Shown here: positions 48,149 to 57,539 of the stretch, piece after piece
Numbering within the stretch: position 1 is the first letter of the stretch
How the letters are laid out: every line of letters starts with the position of its first letter
Source of the DNA: Lagierella massiliensis
GTDB lineage: Bacteria; Bacillota; Clostridia; Tissierellales; Peptoniphilaceae
NCBI RefSeq assembly: GCF_001407835.1
Contig: NZ_CYUO01000005.1
Location: 310,001-374,000, forward strand
Direction: 5' to 3'
Length of the DNA: 64,000 nucleotides
Made by a program: the position numbers and the translations under genes
The notes under the pieces: model-generated
Databases searched by the model: none
Told to the model about the DNA's origin: nothing
What the model saw: only the letters and a program-made list of their open reading frames with translations

Positions 48149-49276
48149 TCAATCGAAGATATTAATTTCTTCGGCGTGCTTTCTTTGAAATTCTGATAGT
48201 GCTGAAGAGTAAATTTGTAGTGTAGTTTCTATGTTTTTGTGTCCTAAACTTGCTTGTAGAAATTTAATATTAGCTCCTTTTTCTACCATCCTTGTTGCAT
48301 AAGTGTGTCTTAATGCGTGGAGTGGATATTCTGAAATTCCACAATCTTTATAAGTCTTTTGTAATCTTCTTCTTAGGTTTGCTGTCCCATTAAAATTATA
48401 GTTAGTGTTTGGGAAGACTAAATTCAAGTGGTTTAATTCAGGTTCTAACAATTCTTTTTGAAATTCTATGCACTCTACAGCTTGTTGATTGAGGTATATG
48501 GTCCTTATTCCTGCATCTGTTTTAGGGTATGGTTTGAATTGTGCGTTGCCTTTAATTTCTATCATGATTGTTTCTATTTGAATTTCCTTGTCTAAAAGGT
48601 CCACTTTGTCCCAAGTAAGTCCCAGGGCTTCTGAAATTCTTAATCCTGTTGCAAGTAGGAAGATGAAAATATTATTCCACTTTAAGTCCTTTTTCCAGTA
48701 CTCCACCATAATTTTTTGTTCTTCTACAGTGAGTGGCTTTACTTCTCTTGGTGGTCTTACTTTTGGAAGCTTTACTCCTTTTGCAGGGTTTACTGTGATG
48801 TACTTTAATTCTACTGCCTTGTCAAGCGCTTGCTTGAAACGATTAGCAATTGCTCTTGCTGTGGACTGAGACATTTTGTTTCTATCTCCAAAGAGGCGAT
48901 TGTATCCAAGTTGTATATCTAACTTATCTAACTCGTTTAATTTTAAATTTCCAAATGTAGGTGTAAGATGGAGATCTATAAGCCTTTTATTTAGCAGGTA
49001 GGATTGTTCTTCTACATTGGGCTTTGAAAAGGTCTCAAGCCATATATTTAGCCATTCTTCTACAGTGTAGTTAGTTTCTATAAGGTTAGCTTGATTATCT
49101 TCAAAGTCGGCGATTAAGTGCCTTAATTTCTTTCTCACTTCGGTTTTATTTTTCCCGGACACTGACTTTCTAATCAATTTACCATCATAGCCTACACCAA
49201 GGGTTGTTTGTCCTCTCCATTTATTTAAGGTTTTATCAAAGTAAATACTGCCTTCGCCTGTAGCTATACGTGTCAT
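48149..49276 (-). CDS. int: Phage integrase (copy 2)
   Basis: Identical 375-residue tyrosine recombinase to 13030-14157 (Arg213, His320, Arg323, His346, Tyr356). Two integrases and two att junctions in cis allow excision of one or both units. Confidence 0.97.
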   Translation of the reverse strand: MTRIATGEGSIYFDKTLNKWRGQTTLGVGYDGKLIRKSVSGKNKTEVRKKLRHLIADFEDNQANLIETNYTVEEWLNIWLETFSKPNVEEQSYLLNKRLIDLHLTPTFGNLKLNELDKLDIQLGYNRLFGDRNKMSQSTARAIANRFKQALDKAVELKYITVNPAKGVKLPKVRPPREVKPLTVEEQKIMVEYWKKDLKWNNIFIFLLATGLRISEALGLTWDKVDLLDKEIQIETIMIEIKGNAQFKPYPKTDAGIRTIYLNQQAVECIEFQKELLEPELNHLNLVFPNTNYNFNGTANLRRRLQKTYKDCGISEYPLHALRHTYATRMVEKGANIKFLQASLGHKNIETTLQIYSSALSEFQRKHAEEINIFD

Positions 49277-49342
49277 AATATGCTCCTTTCCAGGAGTATA
49301 TGCTATAATATAAGTGGTTGGTGTATAGCGATATACTCCATT

Positions 49343-49379
49343 AGTCCCTTACTAATTGTCGTTAGTGGGGGACTTTTTT
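49343..49379 (+). terminator. Terminator-like hairpin (copy 2)
   Basis: Same AGTCCC...GGGACT hairpin with T-run as at 14224-14260. The int inverted repeat lies just before it (49293-49339), and TTGTTT-17-TATAAT follows at 49381-49409. Confidence 0.7.
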
Positions 49380-49433
49380 CTTGTTTATTGTTGTGTTCGT
49401 TGATATAATAAATTCATAGAGAGGAGTGGTATT

Positions 49434-50201
49434 ATGAAAGATTTTGTAAAAGATTATACTGATTGGCTCAATGATAATATGACCCAATATAAAATTTCTG
49501 AAAATCTGTTTGAAATCACTACTCCATTTTTAGATAGGCACAATGATTATACTCAAATCTACATTAATTACATTTCTGATAATGAGATAGAAGTTAATGA
49601 TTATGGCTATACTATAGATGATTTAAGAATGTCAGGATTTGAATTTAATACTGACAAACGTAGACAACTCTTAAATCAAGTTGTTAATAGGCTTGGTGTC
49701 GGCATTCGTGACGACATAATTTATTCAAAGGTCAGTAGTGTTGATAAATTAGCAGAAACCAAACACAAAGTATTACAAGCTATGATTTATATCAATGATA
49801 TGTTTGTATTAAATAGATCTAATGTTCAAAATCTTTTCTACCAAGATGTAAAAGAGTATTTTGATAAACATGATATCTATTATACTGAAAATATTTCTAT
49901 GATTGGAAAATCAAAACTAAACCATAATTTTGATTATGTACTTCAAAGGAATAAAACTAATCCTGAAAGGGTGATTAAGTTAATGAATCATCCAGACAGA
50001 AAAGAAAATTATTCTTCAATTATGTTTTCTTGGACAGATACTCTACCAGTCAGAAGAGAAGATACTAAATTGATTGTATTATTAAACGATAATAACAAAG
50101 TATCTAATGATGTATTAGAGGGATTTAGAAACTATTCTAATGAAGGAGTTCTGCCTATTTTGTGGAATGATATTGGTAACAATATAGGAAAATTAGCTTA
50201 A
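49434..50201 (+). CDS. DUF1828/DUF1829 protein, intact
   Basis: The 255-residue protein has a DUF1828 N-terminal half (DYTDWLNDNMTQYKISENLF, HNDYTQIYINYISDNEIEVN, GYTIDDLRMSGFEF) and a DUF1829-like C-terminal half (NVQNLFYQDVKEYFDKHDIY, LPVRREDTKLIVLLNDNN). Neither domain has an established activity. It converges on the DUF6978-like gene with a 4-bp overlap; together they look like a stand-alone accessory pair in the immunity region. GAGAGGAG gives a strong ribosome site. In copy 1 the gene is frameshifted. Confidence 0.85.
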   Translation: MKDFVKDYTDWLNDNMTQYKISENLFEITTPFLDRHNDYTQIYINYISDNEIEVNDYGYTIDDLRMSGFEFNTDKRRQLLNQVVNRLGVGIRDDIIYSKVSSVDKLAETKHKVLQAMIYINDMFVLNRSNVQNLFYQDVKEYFDKHDIYYTENISMIGKSKLNHNFDYVLQRNKTNPERVIKLMNHPDRKENYSSIMFSWTDTLPVRREDTKLIVLLNDNNKVSNDVLEGFRNYSNEGVLPILWNDIGNNIGKLA

Positions 50202-50692
50202 ACACAATCTATTATGTTAGTGATGACATTTGGGATATTCTTTATATTACAAAATTCGGAAAATGCTTCGAAGTACATATAAAGTTTATCCCTACTTTTT
50301 TCACATACAGAAAATTTATTTAAATCAAAATTAGGGTTAATTTTGTTTAAAATAGGATTATCTAAGGTAAAGGCATATGAGTCACCATAATCATCTGTAT
50401 ATACATGTATATGGTGTTCTTCTATCTTTTCTCCATCTGGATTTCTATGTGGTTTACTATCAAGATCAAGTCTTAATAAAACAATACTAACATTGTGACG
50501 TTCTTGATAAGTGCATCTGGTTAACCTTACTCCTTTTCGATTTATATCAAATATATATTCATTATTGTCTTCATCTTTTAGTTTTAAAACAGAAAAACTA
50601 TCATTAAGTGGGAATTCAATATTTTTATCTAAAAATTCTTTTTCTTTTTGAATAATCTCTAAATACTCGCTGTTTATGTTAGCTTTTGTCAT
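50198..50692 (-). CDS. DUF6978-like accessory protein (copy 2)
   Basis: Identical to 15084-15578. Here its convergent DUF1828 partner is intact, so the pair should be functional in this copy. Confidence 0.6.
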   Translation of the reverse strand: MTKANINSEYLEIIQKEKEFLDKNIEFPLNDSFSVLKLKDEDNNEYIFDINRKGVRLTRCTYQERHNVSIVLLRLDLDSKPHRNPDGEKIEEHHIHVYTDDYGDSYAFTLDNPILNKINPNFDLNKFSVCEKSRDKLYMYFEAFSEFCNIKNIPNVITNIIDCV

Positions 50693-50737
50693 ATTAATTA
50701 AATTACTCCTATTAGTTCGTTTTTATATCTTTATCTA

Positions 50738-51397
50738 CTATTTATTTCTTTCTGAATATACTCCAACCATTTCTCCCAGGATTAACACTCTTTTATCATC
50801 TTCTGGTTTTATAATGATGGGGGAGTAGCTTCTATTACAGGGTTGTAGTACTACCATGTCTTCACTTTTATTAATTCTTTTGAGTGTTGCTTCGTCATCT
50901 ATTAAAACGGCTGCAATTGTTCCGTTATCTACGTCATTTGTTCTCTTGAAGAAGACTAAATCTCTTTCAAAAATATTTGCTTCTATCATACTGTCGCCTT
51001 TTGCTTTTAGGCAGAAGTCGGCTCCTGGGAGGTTTTTGTCTAATATAAAGTAGCCTTCGTAGTTTTGTTCTGCAAAGAGTGGTTCTCCACATGCGATTGT
51101 TCCAAGGATTGGAATTTTCTTTAGTTTTATGGGCATTATTACTCCTGGTATTTTTGATATGTCTATGTCTTCAGCTTCTTCATTCCAGCCCATTAAGTAG
51201 TTTATTGAAACTCCTAATTGTTTTGATAAATTTATTAAAACAGATCTTGCAGGATCATTTTTGCCATTCTCATATCCTGATATCATACTTTTACTTGTGT
51301 TTATTGCTTCGGCTAACTCTTGTTGAGTCATGCCTTTATCTGTCCTTGCCTTTTTTAATCTCTTTCCAAAATCTGTTAAAAGATCTTCCTTATTCAT
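50738..51397 (-). CDS. CI-type repressor (copy 2)
   Basis: Identical to 15624-16283: XRE HTH, Cys103-Gly104 cleavage pair, Ser136/Lys173 dyad. Either copy can repress both prophages. Confidence 0.95.
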   Translation of the reverse strand: MNKEDLLTDFGKRLKKARTDKGMTQQELAEAINTSKSMISGYENGKNDPARSVLINLSKQLGVSINYLMGWNEEAEDIDISKIPGVIMPIKLKKIPILGTIACGEPLFAEQNYEGYFILDKNLPGADFCLKAKGDSMIEANIFERDLVFFKRTNDVDNGTIAAVLIDDEATLKRINKSEDMVVLQPCNRSYSPIIIKPEDDKRVLILGEMVGVYSERNK

Positions 51398-51420
51398 TAT
51401 TTCACCTCCAAATTAATTTT

Positions 51421-51541
51421 ATTATATATGATATTGTTCGATATTTCAATACAAAAAACTAAAAAATAAAAAATAATTCGAAATATCGGTTGACAATTAA
51501 AAAATTAGAGCTTATAATAAAATTAGTTCGAAATATAGAAC
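51421..51541. promoter_or_regulatory. CI/Cro switch region (copy 2)
   Basis: Same divergent promoters and three operators as 16307-16427. A fourth, intact operator GTTCGATATATAGAAC lies at 51766-51781 after the Cro-like gene; in copy 1 its first base is changed. Confidence 0.85.
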
Positions 51542-51561
51542 AAGAAAAGGGGGCGATAAAC

Positions 51562-51759
51562 TTGGTAGTAGAGAATGCGAAGCTAAAAGGAATAATGGCT
51601 GAAAAAGGATACTCTGTAAGGAAATTATCTGATGAAACAGGCATTCCTTTAAGCACTTTGTCAAATAAGATTAATGGTATCACAGAGTTTAAAACCAGTG
51701 ATATATTAATAATTTCAAAAGTTCTTGAAATCTTAAATATTCAAGAAATATTTTTTTAG
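51562..51759 (+). CDS. Cro-like XRE repressor, native length
   Basis: TTG start with AAAGGGGG upstream; 65 residues, ending QEIFF. HTH YSVRKLSDETGIPLSTLSNK. It is the first gene of the rightward early transcript, directly downstream of the operator-controlled promoter. Confidence 0.88.
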   Translation: MVVENAKLKGIMAEKGYSVRKLSDETGIPLSTLSNKINGITEFKTSDILIISKVLEILNIQEIFF

Positions 51760-51816
51760 CATTAAGTTCGATATATAGAACAAAACAAGGTAAATGAACG
51801 AATGGAGAGGGGGATT

Positions 51817-51987
51817 ATGGAAGTTAAAAAATCAGATTCAGAAGACAAAAGTAATTATTTAAAAGATGATATTGAGGAAATTATCATTGAAACTGATGAG
51901 AATAACCCTATAACCATTGCTATTATAAGTGATGTTCTTAAGCCTGGTAATGGTTATAGGGTTAGAGTCAAGTTTAAATCATGTTAA
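51817..51987 (+). CDS. Small early protein, intact
   Basis: ATG at 51817 follows GAGAGGGGGATT. The 56 residues have an acidic N-terminal part and a strand-rich end (ITIAIISDVLKPGNGYRVRV). Family unknown. Truncated in copy 1 by patch D. Confidence 0.65.
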   Translation: MEVKKSDSEDKSNYLKDDIEEIIIETDENNPITIAIISDVLKPGNGYRVRVKFKSC

Positions 51988-52217
51988 TGTTCATTATCTT
52001 TTGGTGGATGTGGATCATTGCCAAAGCTGTCTTTTGAACGAATTTGACCGTGGCGGTTATGTGTGATTAATTCGGATTTTTGATGCTTAGCTATTTGTCT
52101 GGCGAAATTTTCAGCTTCTTTTTGTGTATTGAAAATTTTAGTAGCTCTATTATTTCCAGCACCTTTTACTTGCCATTTACCACCTTTAGGAGTAACGTGT
52201 TGATTTTTTCCAGCCAT
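51984..52217 (-). CDS. DUF2188 domain protein (copy 2)
   Basis: Identical to 16874-17107. Confidence 0.85.
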   Translation of the reverse strand: MAGKNQHVTPKGGKWQVKGAGNNRATKIFNTQKEAENFARQIAKHQKSELITHNRHGQIRSKDSFGNDPHPPKDNEH

Positions 52218-52289
52218 AAATTCACCTCCTTATGGTAATTATAGCACATATAGTGCTTATTGTTGATTAATGAAGGAGGGATGTACTAT

Positions 52290-52475
52290 ATGTTGTATGA
52301 GATGATTAGATTAAGAAAAGAAAAAAAGCTCAGCCAGTTAGAGTTGGGTAATCTTATCGGTATGAAACAAAGGGTTATTAGTAAGTATGAGAGAGAAGAG
52401 TCAGAGCTTCCAGTTAGTGTGGCAAAAAGGATAGCAGAGGTGTTTGATGTTGATTGGTGGAGGTTGTATGAATAA
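52290..52475 (+). CDS. Small XRE-family protein (copy 2)
   Basis: Identical to 17180-17365, with the same AAGGAGGG-set start. Confidence 0.88.
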   Translation: MLYEMIRLRKEKKLSQLELGNLIGMKQRVISKYEREESELPVSVAKRIAEVFDVDWWRLYE

Positions 52476-52520
52476 AAAAAGACATTAAAAGGTAAATAAA
52501 CGAATGTGGAGGGGGAGTTG

Positions 52521-52655
52521 ATGGAGAAATTAATATCGATAGTAACTTTAATAATGAATATGGCAACAATGATTGTTCTTTGGTCAATATTAAAAAAGGA
52601 CGATTCAGGAAATCGTCCAATAGATGTTTACTTAAGAATGTTATTTAAGGGTTAA
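52521..52655 (+). CDS. 44-residue membrane micropeptide (copy 2)
   Basis: Identical to 17411-17545. Confidence 0.55.
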   Translation: MEKLISIVTLIMNMATMIVLWSILKKDDSGNRPIDVYLRMLFKG

Positions 52656-52700
52656 TTATATCACGAGAATTTAAGAAGTAAAAAATAAGGGAGAAACATA

Positions 52701-52790
52701 ATGGAAAAGTTAATTTTAATTGTTAATTCATTAGTGTTATTTTGTCAGTTGATAATTTTAATTAATCTTATCAAAGAAGATAGGGAATGA
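52701..52790 (+). CDS. 29-residue membrane micropeptide (copy 2)
   Basis: Identical to 17591-17680. Confidence 0.5.
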   Translation: MEKLILIVNSLVLFCQLIILINLIKEDRE

Positions 52791-52807
52791 TTTTTTTCTA
52801 CTAAATA

Positions 52808-52838
52808 GAGAGGGGGAGAGTTGATGGAAAAACAATGA
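52808..52838 (+). promoter_or_regulatory. Ribosome site and MEKQ leader coupled to the next gene
   Basis: AGAGGGGGAGAG precedes ATGGAAAAACAATGA (52824-52838), a 4-residue leader whose stop overlaps the next start as ATGA. Translation of the regulator at 52835 probably depends on this leader. Copy 1 has lost the whole element through patch E. Confidence 0.65.
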
Positions 52839-53185
52839 AAAGATATTTAGATAGTGATGTGATTTTAGATTTGGTAGATGAAAATTTTAAATCCAAGAGT
52901 GATTTTTGTAGGAAGGCTAAGCTTTCAAGGTCTCATTTTGATGGAATGGTTAATGGAACTATTTCTGTGGGGCTTTCAAGTCAAAGTAAGTTAATGAGGG
53001 TTTTAAAGGATCATATTGATTCTATTGAGGATATTTTAATACCCTTGCCTATTAATGTGGGTGGGAAGTTGATTTCTGAAATATGTGTGACTGATAAAAA
53101 TGGTGGATTGGTTGCTTCTATAACGTCAAGGGATGAGATAACCGATAAAAGGTATGTAGTAGAGTACCTGCCTTATAATCGTTAG
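52835..53185 (+). CDS. Phage early regulator-like protein (copy 2)
   Basis: Same 116-residue protein as 17724-18074, here with its native leader and ribosome site. Confidence 0.75.
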   Translation: MKRYLDSDVILDLVDENFKSKSDFCRKAKLSRSHFDGMVNGTISVGLSSQSKLMRVLKDHIDSIEDILIPLPINVGGKLISEICVTDKNGGLVASITSRDEITDKRYVVEYLPYNR

Positions 53186-53388
53186 TCTAAGTTGTTATTT
53201 GCTGATTTATCTGGATTTGAACAAGGTGTATCAATACCGTTGATTTTTCTTACATGATACCCTTTATAGTTTCCAGCTTTAATGGCTTTTACAAATGTTT
53301 GACGATTCATATATCTTCCGGTTGAAGTGTTTTTGAATCCTAAGTTTCTACCGGATTTTGATTGTCTTGTCACTTTAACATTTTTCAA
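53182..53388 (-). CDS. Small basic protein (copy 2)
   Basis: Identical to 18071-18277. Confidence 0.6.
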   Translation of the reverse strand: MKNVKVTRQSKSGRNLGFKNTSTGRYMNRQTFVKAIKAGNYKGYHVRKINGIDTPCSNPDKSANNNLD

Positions 53389-53588
53389 GTAATCACATCC
53401 TTTTATTGAAGGTATAAAAAAATTTAGTTGGAGGTACTCTAATAGTTTAATTATATTACTATTTACCTATAGTATCAACTACATGTAGTACAAAATAAAT
53501 GAACAATAGCTATATATAGGGTTTATGGGGAAATGTAAGAAAATATGAGGAAGTTTAAGAAAATAAAACGTAAGAAGGGAGAAACATA

Positions 53589-53768
53589 ATGGAAAAATTA
53601 ATTTTAAAGAAATCTAAAAAATGGGGACCTGCTAAGTCTTGTATTTGGGTACCTGAAGATTTGGCGGATTCTATTAAGGAAATTGCAGAGGAAACTAATA
53701 TGTCTTTTAAGACTTTGACTGCTGAACTTGTTTCTTTTGCTATAGATCATATTGATATTGTTGAGTAG
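53589..53768 (+). CDS. Small ribbon-helix-helix-like protein (copy 2)
   Basis: Identical to 18478-18657. Its stop TAG is part of the ribosome site TAGGAGG of the next gene. Confidence 0.6.
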   Translation: MEKLILKKSKKWGPAKSCIWVPEDLADSIKEIAEETNMSFKTLTAELVSFAIDHIDIVE

Positions 53769-53780
53769 GAGGTGTTAAGT

Positions 53781-53972
53781 ATGAACGCAGTAAGAAGTGA
53801 CACGGATATTTTAACTGTAAAGGATTTAAAGAATGATTATCCAAGCTTGGGCAGGGATGAAATCTATAAAATTTTAAGAAGAAAAGGCTGCCCTTTGATA
53901 TCGGGAAGGGTGGCAGGTGAGAAGTACAAGATTTCAAGAAAGAATTTTGAAGTCTTTGCAAATATTAAGTAG
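53781..53972 (+). CDS. Xis/AlpA-like small DNA-binding protein, intact
   Basis: ATG at 53781 lies 7 nt after AGGAGG (a GTG at 53772 overlaps that site and is unlikely). The 63 residues form a winged-helix/excisionase-like unit: ILTVKDLKNDYPSLGRDEIY, ILRRKGCPLISGRVAGEKYK, ISRKNFEVF. Excisionases of this type bend att DNA and bias integrase to excision. A role as an ordinary early regulator cannot be excluded. The start codon is missing in copy 1. Confidence 0.72.
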   Translation: MNAVRSDTDILTVKDLKNDYPSLGRDEIYKILRRKGCPLISGRVAGEKYKISRKNFEVFANIK

Positions 53973-53982
53973 GAGGCTATAT

Positions 53983-54147
53983 ATGGTAGAAACTCAAGAG
54001 AAGTTAGAAGAAGATTTGTTTATCTGTCTACAGGATATTCAAATTTTGAGGGAAAAATTAAAAATGTACGAAAGGGATTTAAAGGAATTGGAACGACTTT
54101 CAAAGATTAAAAAAGAGTTGATAGGAAAGTTGGCAGAGTATGATTAA
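53983..54147 (+). CDS. Small coiled-coil protein (copy 2)
   Basis: Identical to 18868-19032. Confidence 0.6.
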   Translation: MVETQEKLEEDLFICLQDIQILREKLKMYERDLKELERLSKIKKELIGKLAEYD

Positions 54148-54379
54148 ATTTAAAAACTTAAAAAAGGCTTGTGATGAGCTTGATTTCTACTTATTAGAAG
54201 CAGATTACAATCACTTAATCGTGACGGCAGGAAGATTTGGAGACTATATATGTATACACAAAGAAGAAGCTTGGAACATTAGTTTTGAAGTAAGGTTTAG
54301 GTGGTTAGAATCAGATAAAAAAGCAAGGCTAATTAAAGCAATTACAAGAGATTATGAGGAGTATTTGAATGGAAATTAA
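54140..54379 (+). CDS. Hypothetical phage protein (copy 2)
   Basis: Identical to 19025-19264. Confidence 0.6.
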   Translation: MIKFKNLKKACDELDFYLLEADYNHLIVTAGRFGDYICIHKEEAWNISFEVRFRWLESDKKARLIKAITRDYEEYLNGN

Positions 54380-54602
54380 AAAGAAAAAGAGAGAATTTAA
54401 AGACACGAAGCTTGCGCACAACATAAGACAAGCTATTTATAGCTACAGAAGATGGAAGAGATATAACAGAGTTGAAATCAAATTCTGGAAGAAACTTACC
54501 TTTTGGATAATAGTTTGTTCGTTGAGTATATGTGCAGGTGCAACTGTAGTTTATATGTTTGTGCAAACTTTAATTAGATGGGTCGTTTTGGGTGAATATT
54601 AA
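54369..54602 (+). CDS. Small single-span membrane protein (copy 2)
   Basis: Identical to 19254-19487. Confidence 0.6.
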   Translation: MEIKKKKREFKDTKLAHNIRQAIYSYRRWKRYNRVEIKFWKKLTFWIIVCSLSICAGATVVYMFVQTLIRWVVLGEY

Positions 54603-54612
54603 GGAGGAAAAT

Positions 54613-55074
54613 ATGAAATTATATGAGTTAACTGAAAGTTATGTGAAATTGATGGATTTAGAGGGTGACTTTGAAAGTGCCTTAGAAGTGATTGATGATG
54701 AAATTGAAGTAAAGGCTGATAATATCGCTAAGGTCATCAAGGAGTTAGAGGGTGACTCTCTAAAATTCAAGGAAGAGATTGATAGGCTTAGTAGTATACG
54801 CAAATCTACTGAAAATAGAATTTCAGACCTAAAATCTTACCTTGAATTTAATATGGTGAGAGTGAATAAGAAAAAGTTTAAAACTGACTTATTCTCTTTC
54901 AATATACAAAAAAACAGGGCTTCTGTAAAGGTACTTGATGAAAATAAAGTTCCTGAAAAGTATCTTGTACACAAAACTTCTGTGGATAAAACTAAAATCT
55001 ATCAAGATTTAAAGGATGGAGTCGAAGTTGAGGGTGTGATTTTACAGGAAAGTGAAAGTTTGAGGATTAGATAA
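54613..55074 (+). CDS. Siphovirus Gp157-family protein (copy 2)
   Basis: Identical to 19498-19959. Confidence 0.88.
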   Translation: MKLYELTESYVKLMDLEGDFESALEVIDDEIEVKADNIAKVIKELEGDSLKFKEEIDRLSSIRKSTENRISDLKSYLEFNMVRVNKKKFKTDLFSFNIQKNRASVKVLDENKVPEKYLVHKTSVDKTKIYQDLKDGVEVEGVILQESESLRIR

Positions 55075-55769
55075 TGAAGATTGTTAAGGCTAGTGATTTA
55101 AAGGAAAGTAAGGCAACTTACTTAATTTATGGAAATCCTGGGACTGGAAAGACTACGGCTATAAAATATCTACCTGGAAAAAAGCTTGTTGTTGATATTG
55201 ATAAGTCTTCTGTAGTCCTTATGGGAGAAGATGATATAGATATCTTGGAGATTGATTCATACAAGATATGGGAGAGTTGGATTGAAGCTGTGAAGTATAT
55301 CAAGGAGAATTACAAGGATTATGACTTTATCGTCATTGATAATGTGACTGAATTATTTAGATCCATACTGGCACAGCAAGGCAGAGAGGGAAAAAATAAT
55401 CGTGTGCCAAGTATGGCTGATTATCAAAGAAGTGACTTTGTTATAATGGATAGTTTCAGGGCTATAAAAAGTGTTGATTGTAATGTTGTGTTTACTGCTT
55501 GGGAAACTTCGGACAAGTGGGAGACTGAAGCAGGTCAAATATTTAATCGTGCCATACCTGATATTAGAAAAACCATACTAAATAATTTTTTAGGTCTTTG
55601 TGATGTTGTGGGAAGACTAATTATCAGTGAAAAGGATGAAGAAATTAAGAGAGGTTTTGTACTACAACCAAGTATGGATGTGTACGCAAAAAATCGCTTG
55701 GATGATAGAAAAGGGTGTTTACAAAGTGAGCTTGTACGAGTATCAACAGGAAATAGTACAGAAGACTAA
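55074..55769 (+). CDS. Sak4-like AAA ATPase/recombinase (copy 2)
   Basis: Identical to 19959-20654; Walker A GNPGTGKT at 20-27. Confidence 0.82.
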   Translation: MKIVKASDLKESKATYLIYGNPGTGKTTAIKYLPGKKLVVDIDKSSVVLMGEDDIDILEIDSYKIWESWIEAVKYIKENYKDYDFIVIDNVTELFRSILAQQGREGKNNRVPSMADYQRSDFVIMDSFRAIKSVDCNVVFTAWETSDKWETEAGQIFNRAIPDIRKTILNNFLGLCDVVGRLIISEKDEEIKRGFVLQPSMDVYAKNRLDDRKGCLQSELVRVSTGNSTED

Positions 55770-57048
55770 AACGGCTATTTTAAATGGTTATAAGCATCCC
55801 TGCATAGTTTCTCCATGTGGAAGTGGTAAAAGTTATATTATATCTCACATGGTAAAGGGAGCGACGGACAAGGGAAATCGAGTTTTATTTCTTGTCCATA
55901 GAAAAGAACTTAAAGAGCAGATTGAAGAGGACTTTGAAAATTTTGGAGTTAATCTTGATTTACTGGATGTCTACATGGTTCAGACTGCTACTAATCGCCT
56001 TGATAAGATTAAGTGTCCAAAGATGATTGTTACTGATGAAAATCATCATAGCATGGCAAAGACTTATAGGGATATATATGAAGCCTTTCCAGATGCAACA
56101 AGGATTGGCTTTACTGCTACTCCTATAAGGCTTGATGGAAAAGGTCTTGGAGATATTAACGATATTTTAATTGAAGGACCATCCGTGAAGTGGTTGATTG
56201 AAAATAACTTCTTAGCTCCTTATAAATACTATGCGCCAAGGGCCTTGGATACTCACGACTTAAAAAAGAGAGCTGGAGAGTATACAAAGGATAGTATTGA
56301 TAAAGCTATGAGCAAGGGGGCAATATTTGGTGACGTGATTAATCACTATAAGAAGTTAGCTCTTGGACAACAAGCTATATGCTATTGCCACAGTGTGAGC
56401 TACAGCATGAGGATTGCCAAGTATTTTACTGGAGCAGGTATAAGTGCCAAGCATATATCAGCTGATACTCCTAAGGATAAAAGGGAAGATATTATCGAAG
56501 ATTTTAGGAGTGGAAAGATAAAAATCTTATGTAATGTTGACTTGATAGGAGAAGGTTTCAACGTGCCTGATTGCTCATGTGTGATTTTACTAAGACCAAC
56601 TGCCTCTCTAAGTCTCTATATACAGCAGGCTATGAGGTGCATGAGATATAAAAAGGACAAGGTTGCAACAATTATTGACCATGTAGGCAATGTGGAAAGA
56701 CACAACCTACCTGATACTCCTCATGAGTGGAGCTTGGAGGGAGAGAAGGTAGCAAAGAAGGACAGAGAAAAAAACGAAGTAAGTATCAAAATTTGTCCTG
56801 AATGTTTCAGTGCCAATCCCTCAAAGTGCAGTCTTTGTCTACAGTGTGGAGCTGAACTTAAAACTGAAGAAAAAGAGTTAGAAGAAATTAAGGATGTTGA
56901 GTTGGAAGAGGTCAAGAATGAATTTGTTGTTGACTATAGAGAGCCTAAAGACTGTAAGTCTATGAGAGAATTGTATGATTTAGCTAAAAACAGAGGTTAT
57001 AAGCCTGGATGGGCTTACTACCAAGGAAAATTATTAGGATATGTATAG
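55726..57048 (+). CDS. DEAD/DEAH-box helicase (copy 2)
   Basis: Identical to 20611-21933, GTG start inside the previous gene. Confidence 0.92.
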   Translation: MSLYEYQQEIVQKTKTAILNGYKHPCIVSPCGSGKSYIISHMVKGATDKGNRVLFLVHRKELKEQIEEDFENFGVNLDLLDVYMVQTATNRLDKIKCPKMIVTDENHHSMAKTYRDIYEAFPDATRIGFTATPIRLDGKGLGDINDILIEGPSVKWLIENNFLAPYKYYAPRALDTHDLKKRAGEYTKDSIDKAMSKGAIFGDVINHYKKLALGQQAICYCHSVSYSMRIAKYFTGAGISAKHISADTPKDKREDIIEDFRSGKIKILCNVDLIGEGFNVPDCSCVILLRPTASLSLYIQQAMRCMRYKKDKVATIIDHVGNVERHNLPDTPHEWSLEGEKVAKKDREKNEVSIKICPECFSANPSKCSLCLQCGAELKTEEKELEEIKDVELEEVKNEFVVDYREPKDCKSMRELYDLAKNRGYKPGWAYYQGKLLGYV

Positions 57049-57059
57049 GAGGAAAGAGA

Positions 57060-57539
57060 ATGTTTAAGATTGATTATGATTTAGCGCAAAATTATGTTGA
57101 GGGTGGAGTTTATGAAATGTACTTCGAGGACTATGAGCAAAGAGTTGCGAATAGTGGAACAAGGTTCTTTGTGTTACATGGAGTTATAAGAAAAGACGTA
57201 AGCCAAAGTAATCAAGGGAGAAAAGTATTCTACAACCTATGGTGTTCAAAGGATACTGGAGAACTAAATATGGGATTTGTGGCACAGATTGCAAGGGCTG
57301 TTAAACTTGCAAATGGAACTGAATTTAAGTCAGAAGACGACGTTTTAAAAGCTTTGATGTATAAGCCTTTTAAAGCAAAGATAACCTTAGAAACTAACGA
57401 ATTTAACGGGAAGCAATATACAAATAACGTATATAAGGGATTTAAAGAGAGTGACTTCCCACAAATAGCGCCTGGAACTATGGTAGAGGGTGCAACAATG
57501 ATAAATAACAATACAAGTAATGAGGACGTGCCATTTTAA
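57060..57539 (+). CDS. DUF669 protein (copy 2)
   Basis: Identical to 21945-22424. Confidence 0.85.
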   Translation: MFKIDYDLAQNYVEGGVYEMYFEDYEQRVANSGTRFFVLHGVIRKDVSQSNQGRKVFYNLWCSKDTGELNMGFVAQIARAVKLANGTEFKSEDDVLKALMYKPFKAKITLETNEFNGKQYTNNVYKGFKESDFPQIAPGTMVEGATMINNNTSNEDVPF

